A stretch of 64,000 bases of DNA from Batkoa obscura (taxonomy: Eukaryota; Entomophthoromycota; Entomophthoromycetes; Entomophthorales; Batkoaceae): contig JASVEC010000011.1 in the NCBI GenBank assembly GCA_030770535.1, forward strand, positions 1,329,407 through 1,393,406. Reading direction: 5' to 3'. Positions 42,175-53,246 of this stretch are shown one piece after another. The notes under the pieces were generated by a model. The model had not been told where the DNA came from. It did not search any database and saw only the letters and a list, made by a program, of their open reading frames with translations. The translations under genes were made by a program, and so were the position numbers. The number at the start of each line of letters is the position of its first letter. Position 1 is the first letter of the stretch.

Positions 42175-45156
42175 ATGCCGTTTAAAAACAAAGAAAAAAA
42201 ACCTATACAAGTAACTGATAGTTACTATCACACTATGAGTATAGATGAAGTTTTAAATCTTTACTCTACAGATTTAGAAGAAGGTTTAAACTCAGATCAA
42301 ATCAAAGAATTATCCCAAAAATACGGGTTAAATGAACTTTCTGGTAATTCTGGCGTATCTCCTTGGAAAATTTTATTACGTCAGGTTGCCAATATACTAA
42401 CAGTAATCTTAGTTATTGCCATGGCAATAGCGTTTGCTTCCCAAGATTGGATAGAGGGTGGTGTAATTGCATTTATTATTATTACAAATGCAACAATTGG
42501 TTTTATGCAAGAATATCGTGCAGAAAAAACTATGGAATCTTTAAGAAGGTTGGCTTCTCCTACTACCAATGTTATACGTAGTGGTCATCGTTGTAAAGTA
42601 TCTACAAATCAATTGGTACCTGGTGATATTATCATCCTTGAAAATGGTGATGTGGTTGGTGCTGATGCACGTGTTGTTGAACAATTTAATCTTTCTATTG
42701 ACGAAGCTTTACTCACTGGTGAATCTGTTCCAGTTGAAAAAACAGTTGAAACTATCATTGAAAAAGATGCTCCAGTAGGTGACAGAACCAATCTCACCTT
42801 TTCTAGTACAACTGTAACTAGAGGGCGTGGTACTGCCATTGTAGTTGCTACCGGTATGGATACTGAAATTGGTAAAATTGCAAGAACCTTAAATGATTCT
42901 GAAGGTAGTCAAAAAACTTCATTACAAAAAACTATGGATCGTATGGCATTAGCAGTCTTTGGGATGGCCATTTTATTAGCTATCATTGTATTCTCGGTCA
43001 ACAGCTGGGTAATTGAAAAGAACGTTGCTATCTATGCTGTTGCTGTATCGATTGCTATTATTCCAGAAGGTTTGATTGCTGTTATCACTTTGACTATGGC
43101 TGCTGGTGTACGTAATATGGCAAAAAACAGAGCCATTATTCGTCAATTAACTGCTTTAGAAACTTTAGGCTCTGTTACTAATATCTGCTCAGATAAAACT
43201 GGTACTTTGACCCAAGCTAAAATGGTGCTCACTCGTTTTTGGTTACCAGGTTATGGCTATTTTTCTGTAACCGGTGCTGGCTATAACCCTGTTGGCGATG
43301 TATTACAAGAAGGTGAAACTCCAGATGATTCATTAATTAGAAGTTATGGTGAAGGAAATAGCAATAATGTAACTAAACTTTCTTCTGATGGGTTAACAGA
43401 TCAATCTTTAAGATTAGTTCAAGTTGCTTCTTTGTGTAATATGGCCAAACTAAAGAAAGACAAAGCTAGTGGAGAATGGATTGGATTAGGTGATCCTACT
43501 GAAAATTCTCTCCAAGCTTTTGCTCATAAATTTGATATGGGACAACCTAATCTCATTAAAGCTAATGGCGATCATCAGTTTGAATTATTAGCTGAATTTC
43601 CTTTTGATTCAAGTATAAAATTGATGACAGTTGTATACTTACATTACCCAACTCAGAAAAAATATGCTTTTACTAAAGGTGCCATGGAACGTGTGCTTGA
43701 AAAATGTAATAGCTATTTGAACCAAAGTACCTCTTTACCTATTGACTCCTTTGATCATTTAAAAAATCTTTATACTCCACATATGGAACATTTGGCTAGT
43801 CAAGGTCTAAGGACATTATGTACTGCTTATCGTGATATCACAAATGAATTTGATAAAACAACACCTGGAGATTATACCCGTGATCAAGTTGAATCAAACC
43901 TTACTGCTATTGGTTTAGTAGGTATCTATGACCCTCCTCGCCCAGAATCTCGCTCTTCAGTATTAGAATGTCACAAAGCTGGTATCAGCGTTCATATGCT
44001 TACTGGTGATCATCCAGCTACTGCTACTGCCATTGCTAGAGATGTTGGTATTGTTCCACAAGGCACCAAAGCACCAGGACATACCTCTCTTAATGTTGGT
44101 AATAACTTAGTGATGACAGCTCAACAATTCGATGCTCTCAGTGAAGAAGAAATTGATAATATGGTTGAACTACCGAATGTTATTGCTAGATGTAGTCCGG
44201 ATACTAAAGTTAAAATGATAAGAGCACTTCATAGACGTAATAGAGTAGCTGCTATGACTGGAGATGGTGTCAATGACTCCCCTTCCCTTAAGATTGCTAA
44301 TGTAGGAATTGGTATGGGGCTTTCTGGATCAGATGTTGCTAAACAAGCATCAGATATTGTACTTACAGATGATAATTTTGCAACTATTGTTAAAGCTGTA
44401 GAAGAAGGCAGAAGGATTTTCGAGAATATTGTCAAGTTTGTTTTACATTTGATGTCTGGTAATGCCTCTGAAATTGTAGCTTTAGTTATTGGTCTTTGCT
44501 TTACAGATAATGCTGGGAAATCAGTATTCCCTATGTCTCCAATTCAAATCCTTTTTTTAAATATGATCACTTCATCCCCACCTGCTATGGGCTTAGGATT
44601 AGAACCTGCTCACAAAAAAGCTATGCTTAAACCCCCACGCCCAGTTAAAGGTGGCTTATTTACTTGGGAAGTTATTTTGGATATTATGTACTTTGGGTTG
44701 ATTATGGGAGGTTTAGCCTTAGTTAATTTCGTCATGGTTGTATTCGTATTCGGTAATGGGAATCTTGGAAGTGGATGTAATGATCATTATAGTGAAGACT
44801 GCGAATTGGTATTCCGAGCTCGTGCAGCTTCTTATGCTTGTCTCACATTACTGATTTTATTACATGCCTTTAATTGCCGTTCTTTACGCCAATCTTCTTG
44901 GTCAATGAAAGCACTTAGATCTCTCAAAAATAATCGCTTCCTACTATTTTCAGTAATTTTTGGAGCATTACTATTAATACCGGCCATTTATATCCCAGGA
45001 TTAAACCACGAAGTATTTAGACATGCGCCTATTGATTGGGAATGGATTATGATCTTTATATCTTGTATTGTGTTCTTGATGTTGTCGGAAGGATTTAAAT
45101 GGTTTAAACGTAGCTATTTCAAATCTAACTTAGTTTATACTGAAGACGACGAATAA
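42175..45156 (+). CDS. ENA1: ENA-type P-type cation ATPase (Na+/K+ export, type IID)
   Basis: 993-residue intronless P-type ATPase. Fungal ENA pumps hydrolyse ATP to export Na+, K+ or Li+ across the plasma membrane. Visible in order: cation-ATPase N-terminal domain (about 20-85, YGLNELSG), helices M1-M2, the TGES actuator loop (LLTGESVPVE, about 180), M4 with IPEGLIAVITLTMAAGV, the phosphorylation site CSDKTGTLTQ with Asp340, the ENA-like AKMVLTRFWLPGYGYFSVTG, the nucleotide-domain KGAMERVL, DPPRPES, the hinge MTGDGVNDSPSLKIA (about 694-708), and six C-terminal helices starting ENIVKFVLHLMSGN. PMSPIQILFLNMITSSPPAMGLG in M6 separates ENA from SERCA, which has a different M6 signature. Length is typical. 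GC is higher than in neighbours and there is no decay, so it looks under strong selection. It stands between the two inverted copies of the secreted/kelch/Zn2Cys6 block. Confidence 0.93.
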   Translation: MPFKNKEKKPIQVTDSYYHTMSIDEVLNLYSTDLEEGLNSDQIKELSQKYGLNELSGNSGVSPWKILLRQVANILTVILVIAMAIAFASQDWIEGGVIAFIIITNATIGFMQEYRAEKTMESLRRLASPTTNVIRSGHRCKVSTNQLVPGDIIILENGDVVGADARVVEQFNLSIDEALLTGESVPVEKTVETIIEKDAPVGDRTNLTFSSTTVTRGRGTAIVVATGMDTEIGKIARTLNDSEGSQKTSLQKTMDRMALAVFGMAILLAIIVFSVNSWVIEKNVAIYAVAVSIAIIPEGLIAVITLTMAAGVRNMAKNRAIIRQLTALETLGSVTNICSDKTGTLTQAKMVLTRFWLPGYGYFSVTGAGYNPVGDVLQEGETPDDSLIRSYGEGNSNNVTKLSSDGLTDQSLRLVQVASLCNMAKLKKDKASGEWIGLGDPTENSLQAFAHKFDMGQPNLIKANGDHQFELLAEFPFDSSIKLMTVVYLHYPTQKKYAFTKGAMERVLEKCNSYLNQSTSLPIDSFDHLKNLYTPHMEHLASQGLRTLCTAYRDITNEFDKTTPGDYTRDQVESNLTAIGLVGIYDPPRPESRSSVLECHKAGISVHMLTGDHPATATAIARDVGIVPQGTKAPGHTSLNVGNNLVMTAQQFDALSEEEIDNMVELPNVIARCSPDTKVKMIRALHRRNRVAAMTGDGVNDSPSLKIANVGIGMGLSGSDVAKQASDIVLTDDNFATIVKAVEEGRRIFENIVKFVLHLMSGNASEIVALVIGLCFTDNAGKSVFPMSPIQILFLNMITSSPPAMGLGLEPAHKKAMLKPPRPVKGGLFTWEVILDIMYFGLIMGGLALVNFVMVVFVFGNGNLGSGCNDHYSEDCELVFRARAASYACLTLLILLHAFNCRSLRQSSWSMKALRSLKNNRFLLFSVIFGALLLIPAIYIPGLNHEVFRHAPIDWEWIMIFISCIVFLMLSEGFKWFKRSYFKSNLVYTEDDE

Positions 45157-45346
45157 GATAATTTACAACTATTTAATATATCAATAAAAAAGAAAATAAT
45201 TATTGAAACAAATTATTTATTTACTGCTAAAAAGTGTTTTATCATTTATCTAGTTTAAGCCATTTCAAAATAATTTTTATAAGAATAAGTAATAAAACTT
45301 TGAAGATAACTTATATTTTAAATATTTTATTTTAATATAAACAAGT

Positions 45347-46744
45347 TCACTCAATTATTATTGTAATTAAAGAAATTTGTTTTAATATATTAAAAAGCTC
45401 ATCCTTTTTTATATAATAATGAACATGAGAAAAATGAAAAATAATAGGTCTAGAGATGAATGGAAGATTATTGGGAGAAGAGTTTAAAAAAACAAAGTAA
45501 TCAAATTGAATTAGCTCAAGGTTTGGGAATAAATAGAAACAACAAAATATATCTTGAATACTTAATTTACAAAATTTGAATATTAGTTTTTTAATATAAT
45601 TATATTTAATTATGTTCAAACTGTTCAAATTTAAATTACAGCAATACCCACTCTTGTTGTCGTCATGTAATAAATCATGATTATTATTACTATTGTTGCC
45701 ATGCAATACATTATGATTATTATTATTATTATTTAAATCAAAGCACTCAAACAGAATCAAAGGTTGATTACAATTAATTAAATCAATAAAAACGAACTCA
45801 ATAGTATGAATAGTTACTACAAGTAGAATACTATTTAAGATTAAATGTAAGCCTCCAAGGTGATTAATGCTTATTTTACTTAAATTTCTAAATAAATTAA
45901 ACTTTATTTTATTAAGCATCGATTCATTAATGTATCCCAACGCTTTGATATTGGCTTTATTAACTTTGTCTAATAGTGGGATACCAATTGACTCATTAAA
46001 ATCTACATAAATGTACTGATAATTCAAGTACTCTATCTGATTTAAATAAGTAATAGAATATCCCATGTTCATTTTAAACATATTGGGCGATTTAATAAAT
46101 AGAGTAGGCTTTGAATAAAAACTGTTTTCACTGTTATGATAACTTAGTTTCAAATAACTTAAATGATCGAATTTATCTATAATTACATTATAACAATCAC
46201 GATGCATTTTATGATCAAATTCTATTACCAATTTTTTAAGTTGATGGCTATTGAGATATCTTGTTATTAAGTCGCTATCAACAGTTGAACTATATATATT
46301 TAGGGTACTAATTTGATTTAGTATATTACTAAAACATATCATCATATTTTCAAGTTCATCATCGTTATCATAAATAGTCAACGTCTTTAATTTTTTAAAT
46401 CTATTTGGAGTTAATAATAAATTCAATTGATTTACAGAAGCATTACTATTTATGAATAAACTAGTAATATTTGGACATGATTTCAAATAATATACATCCT
46501 GGATTGTGTTTAACTTTAAATGCTTTATCGCTTTACCATTTCTCCTTATAAACCTAGTTTGAAACTCAAAATAAATTGGACTTGTACTATAACCAGAAAA
46601 GCATGAAAAATCATAAATCAAAGGATATATAACTGAATAAAGATATCTATTTAAAAAACAAAGGCCTATTAATTCATTTTTATCAACTAAATCAAATATT
46701 TGCTCTAATACAATGATCGGTAAAAATTCAAATTCAATACTCAT
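45347..46744 (-). CDS. F-box-like protein, tandem copy 1
   Basis: 465 residues, intronless. Starts MSIEFEFLPIIVLEQIFDLV followed by LIGLCFLNRYLYSVIYPLIY, an F-box-like Skp1-binding motif. The body has degenerate LRR-like repeats (HLKLNTIQDVYYLKSC, KLKTLTIYDNDDELE, LKKLVIEFDHKM). A low-complexity Asn/His stretch at about 342-365 is an expanded run within the solenoid. The C-terminus carries the family block (FCCFYLFPNLELIQFDYF). It is paired in tandem with the 47476 gene, and both start MSI(E/K)FE(F/Y)LP. Likely a substrate adaptor of an SCF ubiquitin ligase; substrate unknown. It converges on the ENA-type gene, 190 bp apart. Confidence 0.78.
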   Translation of the reverse strand: MSIEFEFLPIIVLEQIFDLVDKNELIGLCFLNRYLYSVIYPLIYDFSCFSGYSTSPIYFEFQTRFIRRNGKAIKHLKLNTIQDVYYLKSCPNITSLFINSNASVNQLNLLLTPNRFKKLKTLTIYDNDDELENMMICFSNILNQISTLNIYSSTVDSDLITRYLNSHQLKKLVIEFDHKMHRDCYNVIIDKFDHLSYLKLSYHNSENSFYSKPTLFIKSPNMFKMNMGYSITYLNQIEYLNYQYIYVDFNESIGIPLLDKVNKANIKALGYINESMLNKIKFNLFRNLSKISINHLGGLHLILNSILLVVTIHTIEFVFIDLINCNQPLILFECFDLNNNNNNHNVLHGNNSNNNHDLLHDDNKSGYCCNLNLNSLNIIKYNYIKKLIFKFCKLSIQDIFCCFYLFPNLELIQFDYFVFLNSSPNNLPFISRPIIFHFSHVHYYIKKDELFNILKQISLITIIIE

Positions 46745-47475
46745 TTAAAATAGCTTTGAAAAGCCATTTTATTTTATTATTCTAGTAATTTATTAAAAAT
46801 AAGCTATATGATTGGATAAAAACATACCAATCACTTAACATGATGATGCAACTGTCTTACATGACCAAAGTTGTAATTTTAGTTTAAAAATAAGCTTAAT
46901 ACGAAACTCCAAAAAGAATATATATATAAAAACTTTGGTGCTTTAACATATATGAAAAACATTGCTAAACTAATCAATGAGACTTGAATCGATATTTCTA
47001 AGGGTCTGTGTTTATTTGCCATATAATAAATAGTAATACATCTAAAGATGAGCGTAAGATTAGTATTTGAATTAGCTTTCAGAACAATTATTTGATATGT
47101 TAACTAAATACTTTAATATAATAAATCATCAATATTTATTATCTATAAAGGTATAAATAATTATATCAGGAAAGATTATAAATAAATCAATTATAGAAAA
47201 ATGATAATAATAACTAATGAATTATTTTATAGTATAGTGTATTTCCCATTAAAATTATATAGTCAACTAAAGCAAAAGATAATGATTTGAAATAAAGTTA
47301 TACTCTATAAAGTATTAAATATGGTACTTGTACTATTGAAAATATGTAGCCTTTTAGTTTACTATATATTGTAACTTGTAAAAAGCTAATTTAGAAAAGA
47401 AACTTTAAAAGTGAAATTTAGATCGAATATAAGAAACATATTTGATAATATAAATGTAAATCCAATAATGATAAG
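46745..47475. other. Spacer between tandem F-box genes
   Basis: 731 bp AT-rich DNA, no gene. Promoter of the left gene and 3' flank of the right one. Confidence 0.5.
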
Positions 47476-48792
47476 TTAGTTTATTATTTCAATGAACGGA
47501 TTTCTGGATAAAGAAGATTTTACTTTTTCCAAATCAGCACCAACGTCATAAAACAATATATTATTAAATTGAAAATAAGTAAGCTCATTAAGTTCAATAT
47601 TAATATCATTAAAATCTTGATCCACAAAATAGCAATTAGAGAGTGAGACAAGTTGAATACTTGGGAATAAGCATAAAAGATTAAAAATATCTTGTAGAGA
47701 AGACAGACTGTGTTTAATGACTAGTTTTTGAATTGTTTTATACTGTATTAAACTACTATAATACTCACCTTGATCATCATAATTGATTGCTTCAAAACAT
47801 TCAAGCCTAATTAATCTGTTAGCTTCAATAAAATCGATTTCTAAAGTTGTAATACTAGGAATAGATGAAATTATGTCCAATATCTCTTTTAAGTCATCAC
47901 GTGCTCTTATTATTATTTTGCTTAACTTTGGGAATAAATTTAAGTTATAGAAATGAAGTAGAGATGGGGTTATATAACCTAAAGCTCGAACCTTCTTTTT
48001 ATCAACTTTATCAAATATGTTTTTGTCAACTTCCCTCCAGTCTGCATTAAAATAAATCTGATCGTAATCTAATAAACCTTCGATTTCACTTAAATAATCG
48101 ATATAGACATTAACATTGATTTTAAATTTATTTGTTGAGTGTAAAAACAAAACATAATCCGAACAAAAAGTTTGATCACCACTACCATCATTTATTAAAA
48201 AATACTTTAAATTAATAAATTTATTTCTTAGTTGAGTCAAATGAGAATTATTAATGTCAGAATTACTTACTATTGTCAAATACTTCAACTTTTCTTCATT
48301 AAAATAGTCAATGATTATATCTACATCAATAGTATCGCTTTGAATACTGAAACTTTCAATTTGGTTAAGTAAATACTTAAAACTTAACAAAGTACTCTGA
48401 TAGTTATTGCTTTCGCCATAAAGATCTAATTTCTTTAAGTTTGGAAATGAGTTTGAACTTGATGATAATTTTAACTGAGTAATATTAACATCATAATCTA
48501 TAGATAAGCTTCTAATATTTTCACAAAGGGTTAAATTTGGTAATTCATTATCATTAAATATAGTTATAAATCTCATTTTTTTACTATTTAATTTAATAAA
48601 TTCAAGTTGTAACCGGCTGTATTTTGAATCTTCAAGGTAAACTGAGCTGAATAAATTACAGTAGATTTTCCTAGAAATCATCGAGAAAAAATATCTATTT
48701 AAGCTGCAGACTTCAAAAAGTTGTTGTGGATCTAAATAGTCAAAGATTTGGTCTAAAATTACTGTTGGTAAATACTCAAACTTTATACTCAT
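47476..48792 (-). CDS. F-box-like protein, tandem copy 2
   Basis: 438 residues, intronless, intact. N-terminal F-box-like motif: MSIKFEYLPTVILDQIFDYL, then LFEVCSLNRYFFSMI. LRR-like repeats follow (ITIFNDNELPNLTLC, FPNLKKLDLYGESNN, LKYLTIVSNSDINNS), ending with SSLQDIFNLLCLFPSIQLVS as in the other two F-box genes here. Closest to the tandem neighbour at 45347. Probable SCF adaptor with unknown target. The TATAAATG-like sequence about 40 bp upstream may be its core promoter. Confidence 0.78.
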   Translation of the reverse strand: MSIKFEYLPTVILDQIFDYLDPQQLFEVCSLNRYFFSMISRKIYCNLFSSVYLEDSKYSRLQLEFIKLNSKKMRFITIFNDNELPNLTLCENIRSLSIDYDVNITQLKLSSSSNSFPNLKKLDLYGESNNYQSTLLSFKYLLNQIESFSIQSDTIDVDIIIDYFNEEKLKYLTIVSNSDINNSHLTQLRNKFINLKYFLINDGSGDQTFCSDYVLFLHSTNKFKINVNVYIDYLSEIEGLLDYDQIYFNADWREVDKNIFDKVDKKKVRALGYITPSLLHFYNLNLFPKLSKIIIRARDDLKEILDIISSIPSITTLEIDFIEANRLIRLECFEAINYDDQGEYYSSLIQYKTIQKLVIKHSLSSLQDIFNLLCLFPSIQLVSLSNCYFVDQDFNDINIELNELTYFQFNNILFYDVGADLEKVKSSLSRNPFIEIIN

Positions 48793-49254
48793 TTTAGTTT
48801 AATGCTTGTAATTCAATTTAGGATGCATTTATAAAAATAATCAACATTTTTATCAACCTTTAAGAATAGCCAAAGTAGTAACCAACCATAATTTATCCTT
48901 TTTTTGCTTTTTCTGACAGTGAAATTTAAATTGCCTTTATAGAACTTTGTAAAATATTTATGAAGCAACCTCAAATTTTAAGTGATTACGTATTAGCGAA
49001 AGAATTTTTTGTAGAAATTACTTTGAATAAAAATATAGTAATTTCATAAATTTAATGCTATGTGCATCTTTGACTAAAAAGTGGCATAAGTTCCATATAA
49101 GCTATTTATTTGTATAATAGCAATAAAATTCTTTGTATCTATAAATAATAGTACTATTTAGAAGATAACCGATTTGAAAGTTCAAAGCATCAATGAATTT
49201 AAACAAAGTTATTGAAAATTTAAAATACTAATTATAAATAGTCATTCTTAATAT
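48793..49254. other. Spacer between Zn2Cys6 E and the F-box pair
   Basis: 462 bp AT-rich, nothing recognised beyond gene flanks. Confidence 0.5.
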
Positions 49255-51012
49255 TTATACTGGAAATTTTAAAGATACAGCAATCATTTCAATTAATTTC
49301 AAATTTAATCGGCACATTCCCATAGCAGAAGGTATGTTTAATAAAGACTCTAATAATTCTTTGCCTTTTTTAACATACATAACATTCATATTGTCATTTC
49401 CTCCATACAGTATCATAAAAACTAAACATGTAGGAACATGAGGGCAATCAAGAGTAAGGGTATATTTGTGTGAAACTGTAACTGCACTATCAATTACAGA
49501 ATAACATTGTTTGAGTATAGTTTTAATATAATTTGATGCATAATTATCACTAGTAATATTAACAGTATGCTCTTCAAACTCATAAATCTTCTTTTCTTTT
49601 GATAATTTAAATTGAATGGAGCAAATCCAAAAATTAATATGATGAAAAAAGTAAGTAACGGAGTTTTGATAATCCTTAATGGTTACTTTTAAAATTTTGT
49701 TATCTACGAAAGACAAAAAATCATCCAAAATAGTGATGTATTTTTCTTTGACGGCAGATGCTTTGAATGAAAGTTTCTTCAAAAAATCGTTGAGTTTTAC
49801 TTGATCCTCTATCCCATTTATCTTTTTCTCTTTAATTAAACGCAAGTCGAAAAACAGTGTACTTATTATATATAAAAATTCTTGTAGCTTTAAAAAGCAA
49901 TATCGCTGAATGTCTTTATCATCTTTGTCAAAATTATAACTGTGACGAGAAAATTTACTTACATAATAGTTATCTAACTTTTCTAACCCTGACGGGAGCA
50001 TGGGTTCAGCAATACATGTTCCGAAATTTAATAACATTCCATTGTAAAAAGAATTTAACACACAATAGGTATAAGCCCGTTCAATATTAATCTTTTTAGG
50101 TAACTTCTTTGATGGTTGGTTTAATCCTATAATAAATGAAATCCTATAACAATGAAATAAAAGGAATTCTTTGATACCGCCAATCCAGGCCAAACATGCG
50201 ATTCCATTGATAGTTATAAGTATTGTTTGTATGCTATCTAAATTAGGCTTGATTCGAGGAACACTTGAAAGAAAATTATAAAGTATTCCCTCAAAATATT
50301 TAATTACATTCTTTACTGTTTCCGTCTGTTCCATATGTAAAAGGCCCCCTACAAGTATTGCTGATTTCAAATTGAAGGAGCATGAAGCGAAATTGAACCT
50401 CGTCTCATCAAATAAAGGAAATGTTTTATTAATAAATTTAAAATAATTAATTACTGCTTCTTTTAAAAGTAGTCCTATATTAAGGGTAGTTTCATCTGGT
50501 ACTTCAGGTATGAACATTAGTTTTCTAGGCTTGAGCGTTAATAGACCTAATTTATCGGTCAGTGTAATAAACAGATTTAAACCTTTGCTAGGAAAAAATG
50601 GTGATGGGTTTTGAATAAGATTTAATAAATTTTCTAATAATGATTTCCTTTTAAATCTATTAAAAATTCCTAGGATATTATTTGAGAAGTTAAAATCCTT
50701 TGGTAATTTTAATAGTTGATGTCTTGTTTCTTTCAGTTGAATTAGGTTTCGAATAGTTACTTTTTCTTTTACCGGAATGAAGTTGGCTTTTGATGTGTTC
50801 TTGAATTTAATATCTTTTGCTTTTCTTGCTGCTTCAAATTTGACCTCATCTTTTTTATTATATATGAGCTTCCTATCTAAAGTACATTCAATATTCCTTT
50901 TTATACATTTTGAACATTTAGGCAATGACCTATCGCATTTAAAATGGCTTTTGGAGCATTGATCACATCTATATCTTCTTTTGATGATTTCTAATACATT
51001 TTGACTTTCCAT
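49255..51012 (-). CDS. Zn2Cys6 transcription factor, paralogue E
   Basis: 585 residues, intact and intronless. Cluster at residues 16-43 (CDQCSKSHFKCDRSLPKC, then CIKRNIEC), then TLDRKLIYNKKDE. Shares all family blocks with D (LPKDFNFSNNILGIFNRFKR; NLIQNPSPFFPSKGLNLF; KTFPLFDETRFNF; YFFHHINFWICSIQF; TLTLDCPHVPTCLVFM). A shorter linker explains the ten-residue difference from D. It lies in inverted orientation to D, with the same kelch-type and secreted-protein genes upstream, so D and E are products of the block duplication. Divergence between D and E is clearly larger than that of the secreted-protein copies, so those must have been homogenised or copied later. Confidence 0.92.
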   Translation of the reverse strand: MESQNVLEIIKRRYRCDQCSKSHFKCDRSLPKCSKCIKRNIECTLDRKLIYNKKDEVKFEAARKAKDIKFKNTSKANFIPVKEKVTIRNLIQLKETRHQLLKLPKDFNFSNNILGIFNRFKRKSLLENLLNLIQNPSPFFPSKGLNLFITLTDKLGLLTLKPRKLMFIPEVPDETTLNIGLLLKEAVINYFKFINKTFPLFDETRFNFASCSFNLKSAILVGGLLHMEQTETVKNVIKYFEGILYNFLSSVPRIKPNLDSIQTILITINGIACLAWIGGIKEFLLFHCYRISFIIGLNQPSKKLPKKINIERAYTYCVLNSFYNGMLLNFGTCIAEPMLPSGLEKLDNYYVSKFSRHSYNFDKDDKDIQRYCFLKLQEFLYIISTLFFDLRLIKEKKINGIEDQVKLNDFLKKLSFKASAVKEKYITILDDFLSFVDNKILKVTIKDYQNSVTYFFHHINFWICSIQFKLSKEKKIYEFEEHTVNITSDNYASNYIKTILKQCYSVIDSAVTVSHKYTLTLDCPHVPTCLVFMILYGGNDNMNVMYVKKGKELLESLLNIPSAMGMCRLNLKLIEMIAVSLKFPV

Positions 51013-51420
51013 AAAGTTAAAAGGTTCAAAAATATTCTTAAGTATTATACAACATGACTAATCTGTTCAAATATTTGCTATGGCTAATTTAAACAAATGC
51101 TTAATTTTGTAAAAAAAGTGAGAGCTTTCTGCTAAAGCTGTTCGACAAGGAGCCAATCAACTATGACAAATCAAATTTAAATTTACTCCCCATACTCCGA
51201 AATAAACGCCAATTTTAAATTTGGGAAAGTATTTTCGGATTGCATTATGTTCCTTTCTTAAGTAGCTTAAAATAACGAGAAATCATCAATGTATAAAAAA
51301 CATCAAAAAATATTTAAATGTATTTAAAAATTTGACATCTAAACAGTATTTATTTAAAGTTAAAAATTAGTGGGAAAAAGGGTTAATCATAATAAGTAAA
51401 GATTCACTAAACTGAGAAGC
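51013..51420. other. Spacer upstream of Zn2Cys6 E
   Basis: 408 bp, presumed promoter of paralogue E and 3' flank of the kelch-type remnant. No motif identified. Confidence 0.5.
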
Positions 51421-52880
51421 TTATGATGTTTTCATTTGTGTATTCCTTTCATCAATCTTTTGGTTATATTTTTCTTTAATCATACCCATACTTCTCACAG
51501 CTCTAATATATAACTTCTCTGGTGCAGTAATCAACTTGTTATTTTCATTTTCATGTGAGTAATTATACATTTAAAGATCATATTAGTCATTGTTGATGCA
51601 CAACAGATTGACTGGTTTGATAGTAGTAAGACTAGTGATAATATTTTTGGGCCTTTCTTTTCTTAATTCACGTTTGTAATATATATATTGTAGTGCTATT
51701 AAAATAATCTCAATTACCACTGATTCAAGGCCTGTACCCTAATTAATGAATTACCATTATTACTGTTATTATTATTAGGGTCACTGATTAATCTTTTATT
51801 CTCTTGATCCTTATCGTTTGTTACAAGAAACATCCTATCAAATTGTTGCCAAGTTTTCATATCAGTATTAAAACTATATTTGACCTCTATAACGCAGTTA
51901 GTTTATTGCTAAGTGTAGAGTCCATATATTTATTGTATTTATAGTTTGTAATTTTTTCTAAACTAAACGTACTTATCATATATTTATCTTTACTAACAAC
52001 GCTCTGTTGTTAGCAATCCAAGGTGCTTTATTTAATGACATAAACTTAAAGGGACAAGATTGAATTTTATAAACATTATTCCTTTTAGAATCAGATCCCG
52101 GTATCTCTTAGTATACTAATTGATTTGTTATTGAATATGTATACATGAGTGGTTTTGTTACATTCAACAGGGTGCCCAATCAAATTATGAAAAGTCAAGT
52201 CTAATTCGAATATTAAATCTTTAAAAGGAGGAATAGGATCTATTGAAATTTTTCTTTTTTCATGAAATTACAGTTTATTCTTTCTGGTAAACAGTTATTA
52301 TATGTTATAATTTTTATTTACTTGATGTATTGCTTTTACTTCCTTAGCTCGAAGATTAAAAGATATTAATCTTACTGTTAAAAATGAAAAATGATCAAAG
52401 ACATTAAAAATATATAATTCATTTAAACCTTTATCATCTTGTGAAACATTAAAGCTCTACTGGTATGTAATCCTTTCTTTCATGAAAATAAAAGTACTGT
52501 TTTAATAATATAAGTCTTTAATAGGATGTTTTTTATATTATTGCTTTTTATCGATATTAAAATAATTAAATTTCATCATTATTTGTGGATTATCAATACG
52601 AAAATAGACCATTGTTTTATTACCAATATAAAAAAATCTGGGTTTACTATCACTTTTAGTAAATTAGTTACGCTATATTCTCCCCACCCCATTGTGTTGC
52701 CAGATAATCTAATCTCTTTTTTTAAATCCAATTTATATAGATAACTATTAATCATGTCGACTTCTATATTCGGAACATCAATAAATCCACCCAAATAATA
52801 TAGCTCATCTTCTATTATCATACATCCACCAAAATTTGATCGTGATATAGCATCAATTTTGTGGAACAGAAAATCTATTT
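51421..52880 (-). pseudogene. Decayed kelch-type single-pass membrane protein gene (copy 3)
   Basis: Minus-strand remnant. From the 5' side: ISRSNFGGCMIIEDELYYLG then FIDVPNIEVDMINSYLYKLD (about 52860-52700), a kelch-like blade that matches copy 2; NTDMKTWQQFDRMFLVTNDK (about 51870-51820), typical of the D-x-x-x-x-W strand of kelch repeats; a hydrophobic helix leading to YYKRELRKERPKNIIT (about 51690-51640); and a tail KLITAPEKLYIRAVRSMGMI (about 51535-51450) that resembles the tail end of copy 1. Stops and frame changes are scattered through it. It lies between the inverted secreted-protein gene (53247) and Zn2Cys6 E, the same order as copy 2. Confidence 0.62.
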
Positions 52881-53246
52881 AAAAACAAAGTAATAACATT
52901 TAAAAAGACAAAATTAATAGTTAGTTGGCTTAATTTACATAATGCTGTTCCTTTAAAATAAGGACTTTCATTTATAAATTGCTACCTGTTATAATCTAGT
53001 TTTAATTATTATTCTATTTTGAAATATTCCCAAAAACAAACAAGTAAATAACATATTATTTTGGTATAATATAATTAACTTTCATATAGTTTTAGCTTCA
53101 GAGTTAAAAATCAAAATAATCGTTTTATTTAAATGTGCAAGTGACTTATAGAAATTCATTGGTAATTTAATAATAATGAATCAAGTATAAAAGAATAAAT
53201 ATAATAATATAATATTTAATTATGATATAACGTTTATTTAAATAAA

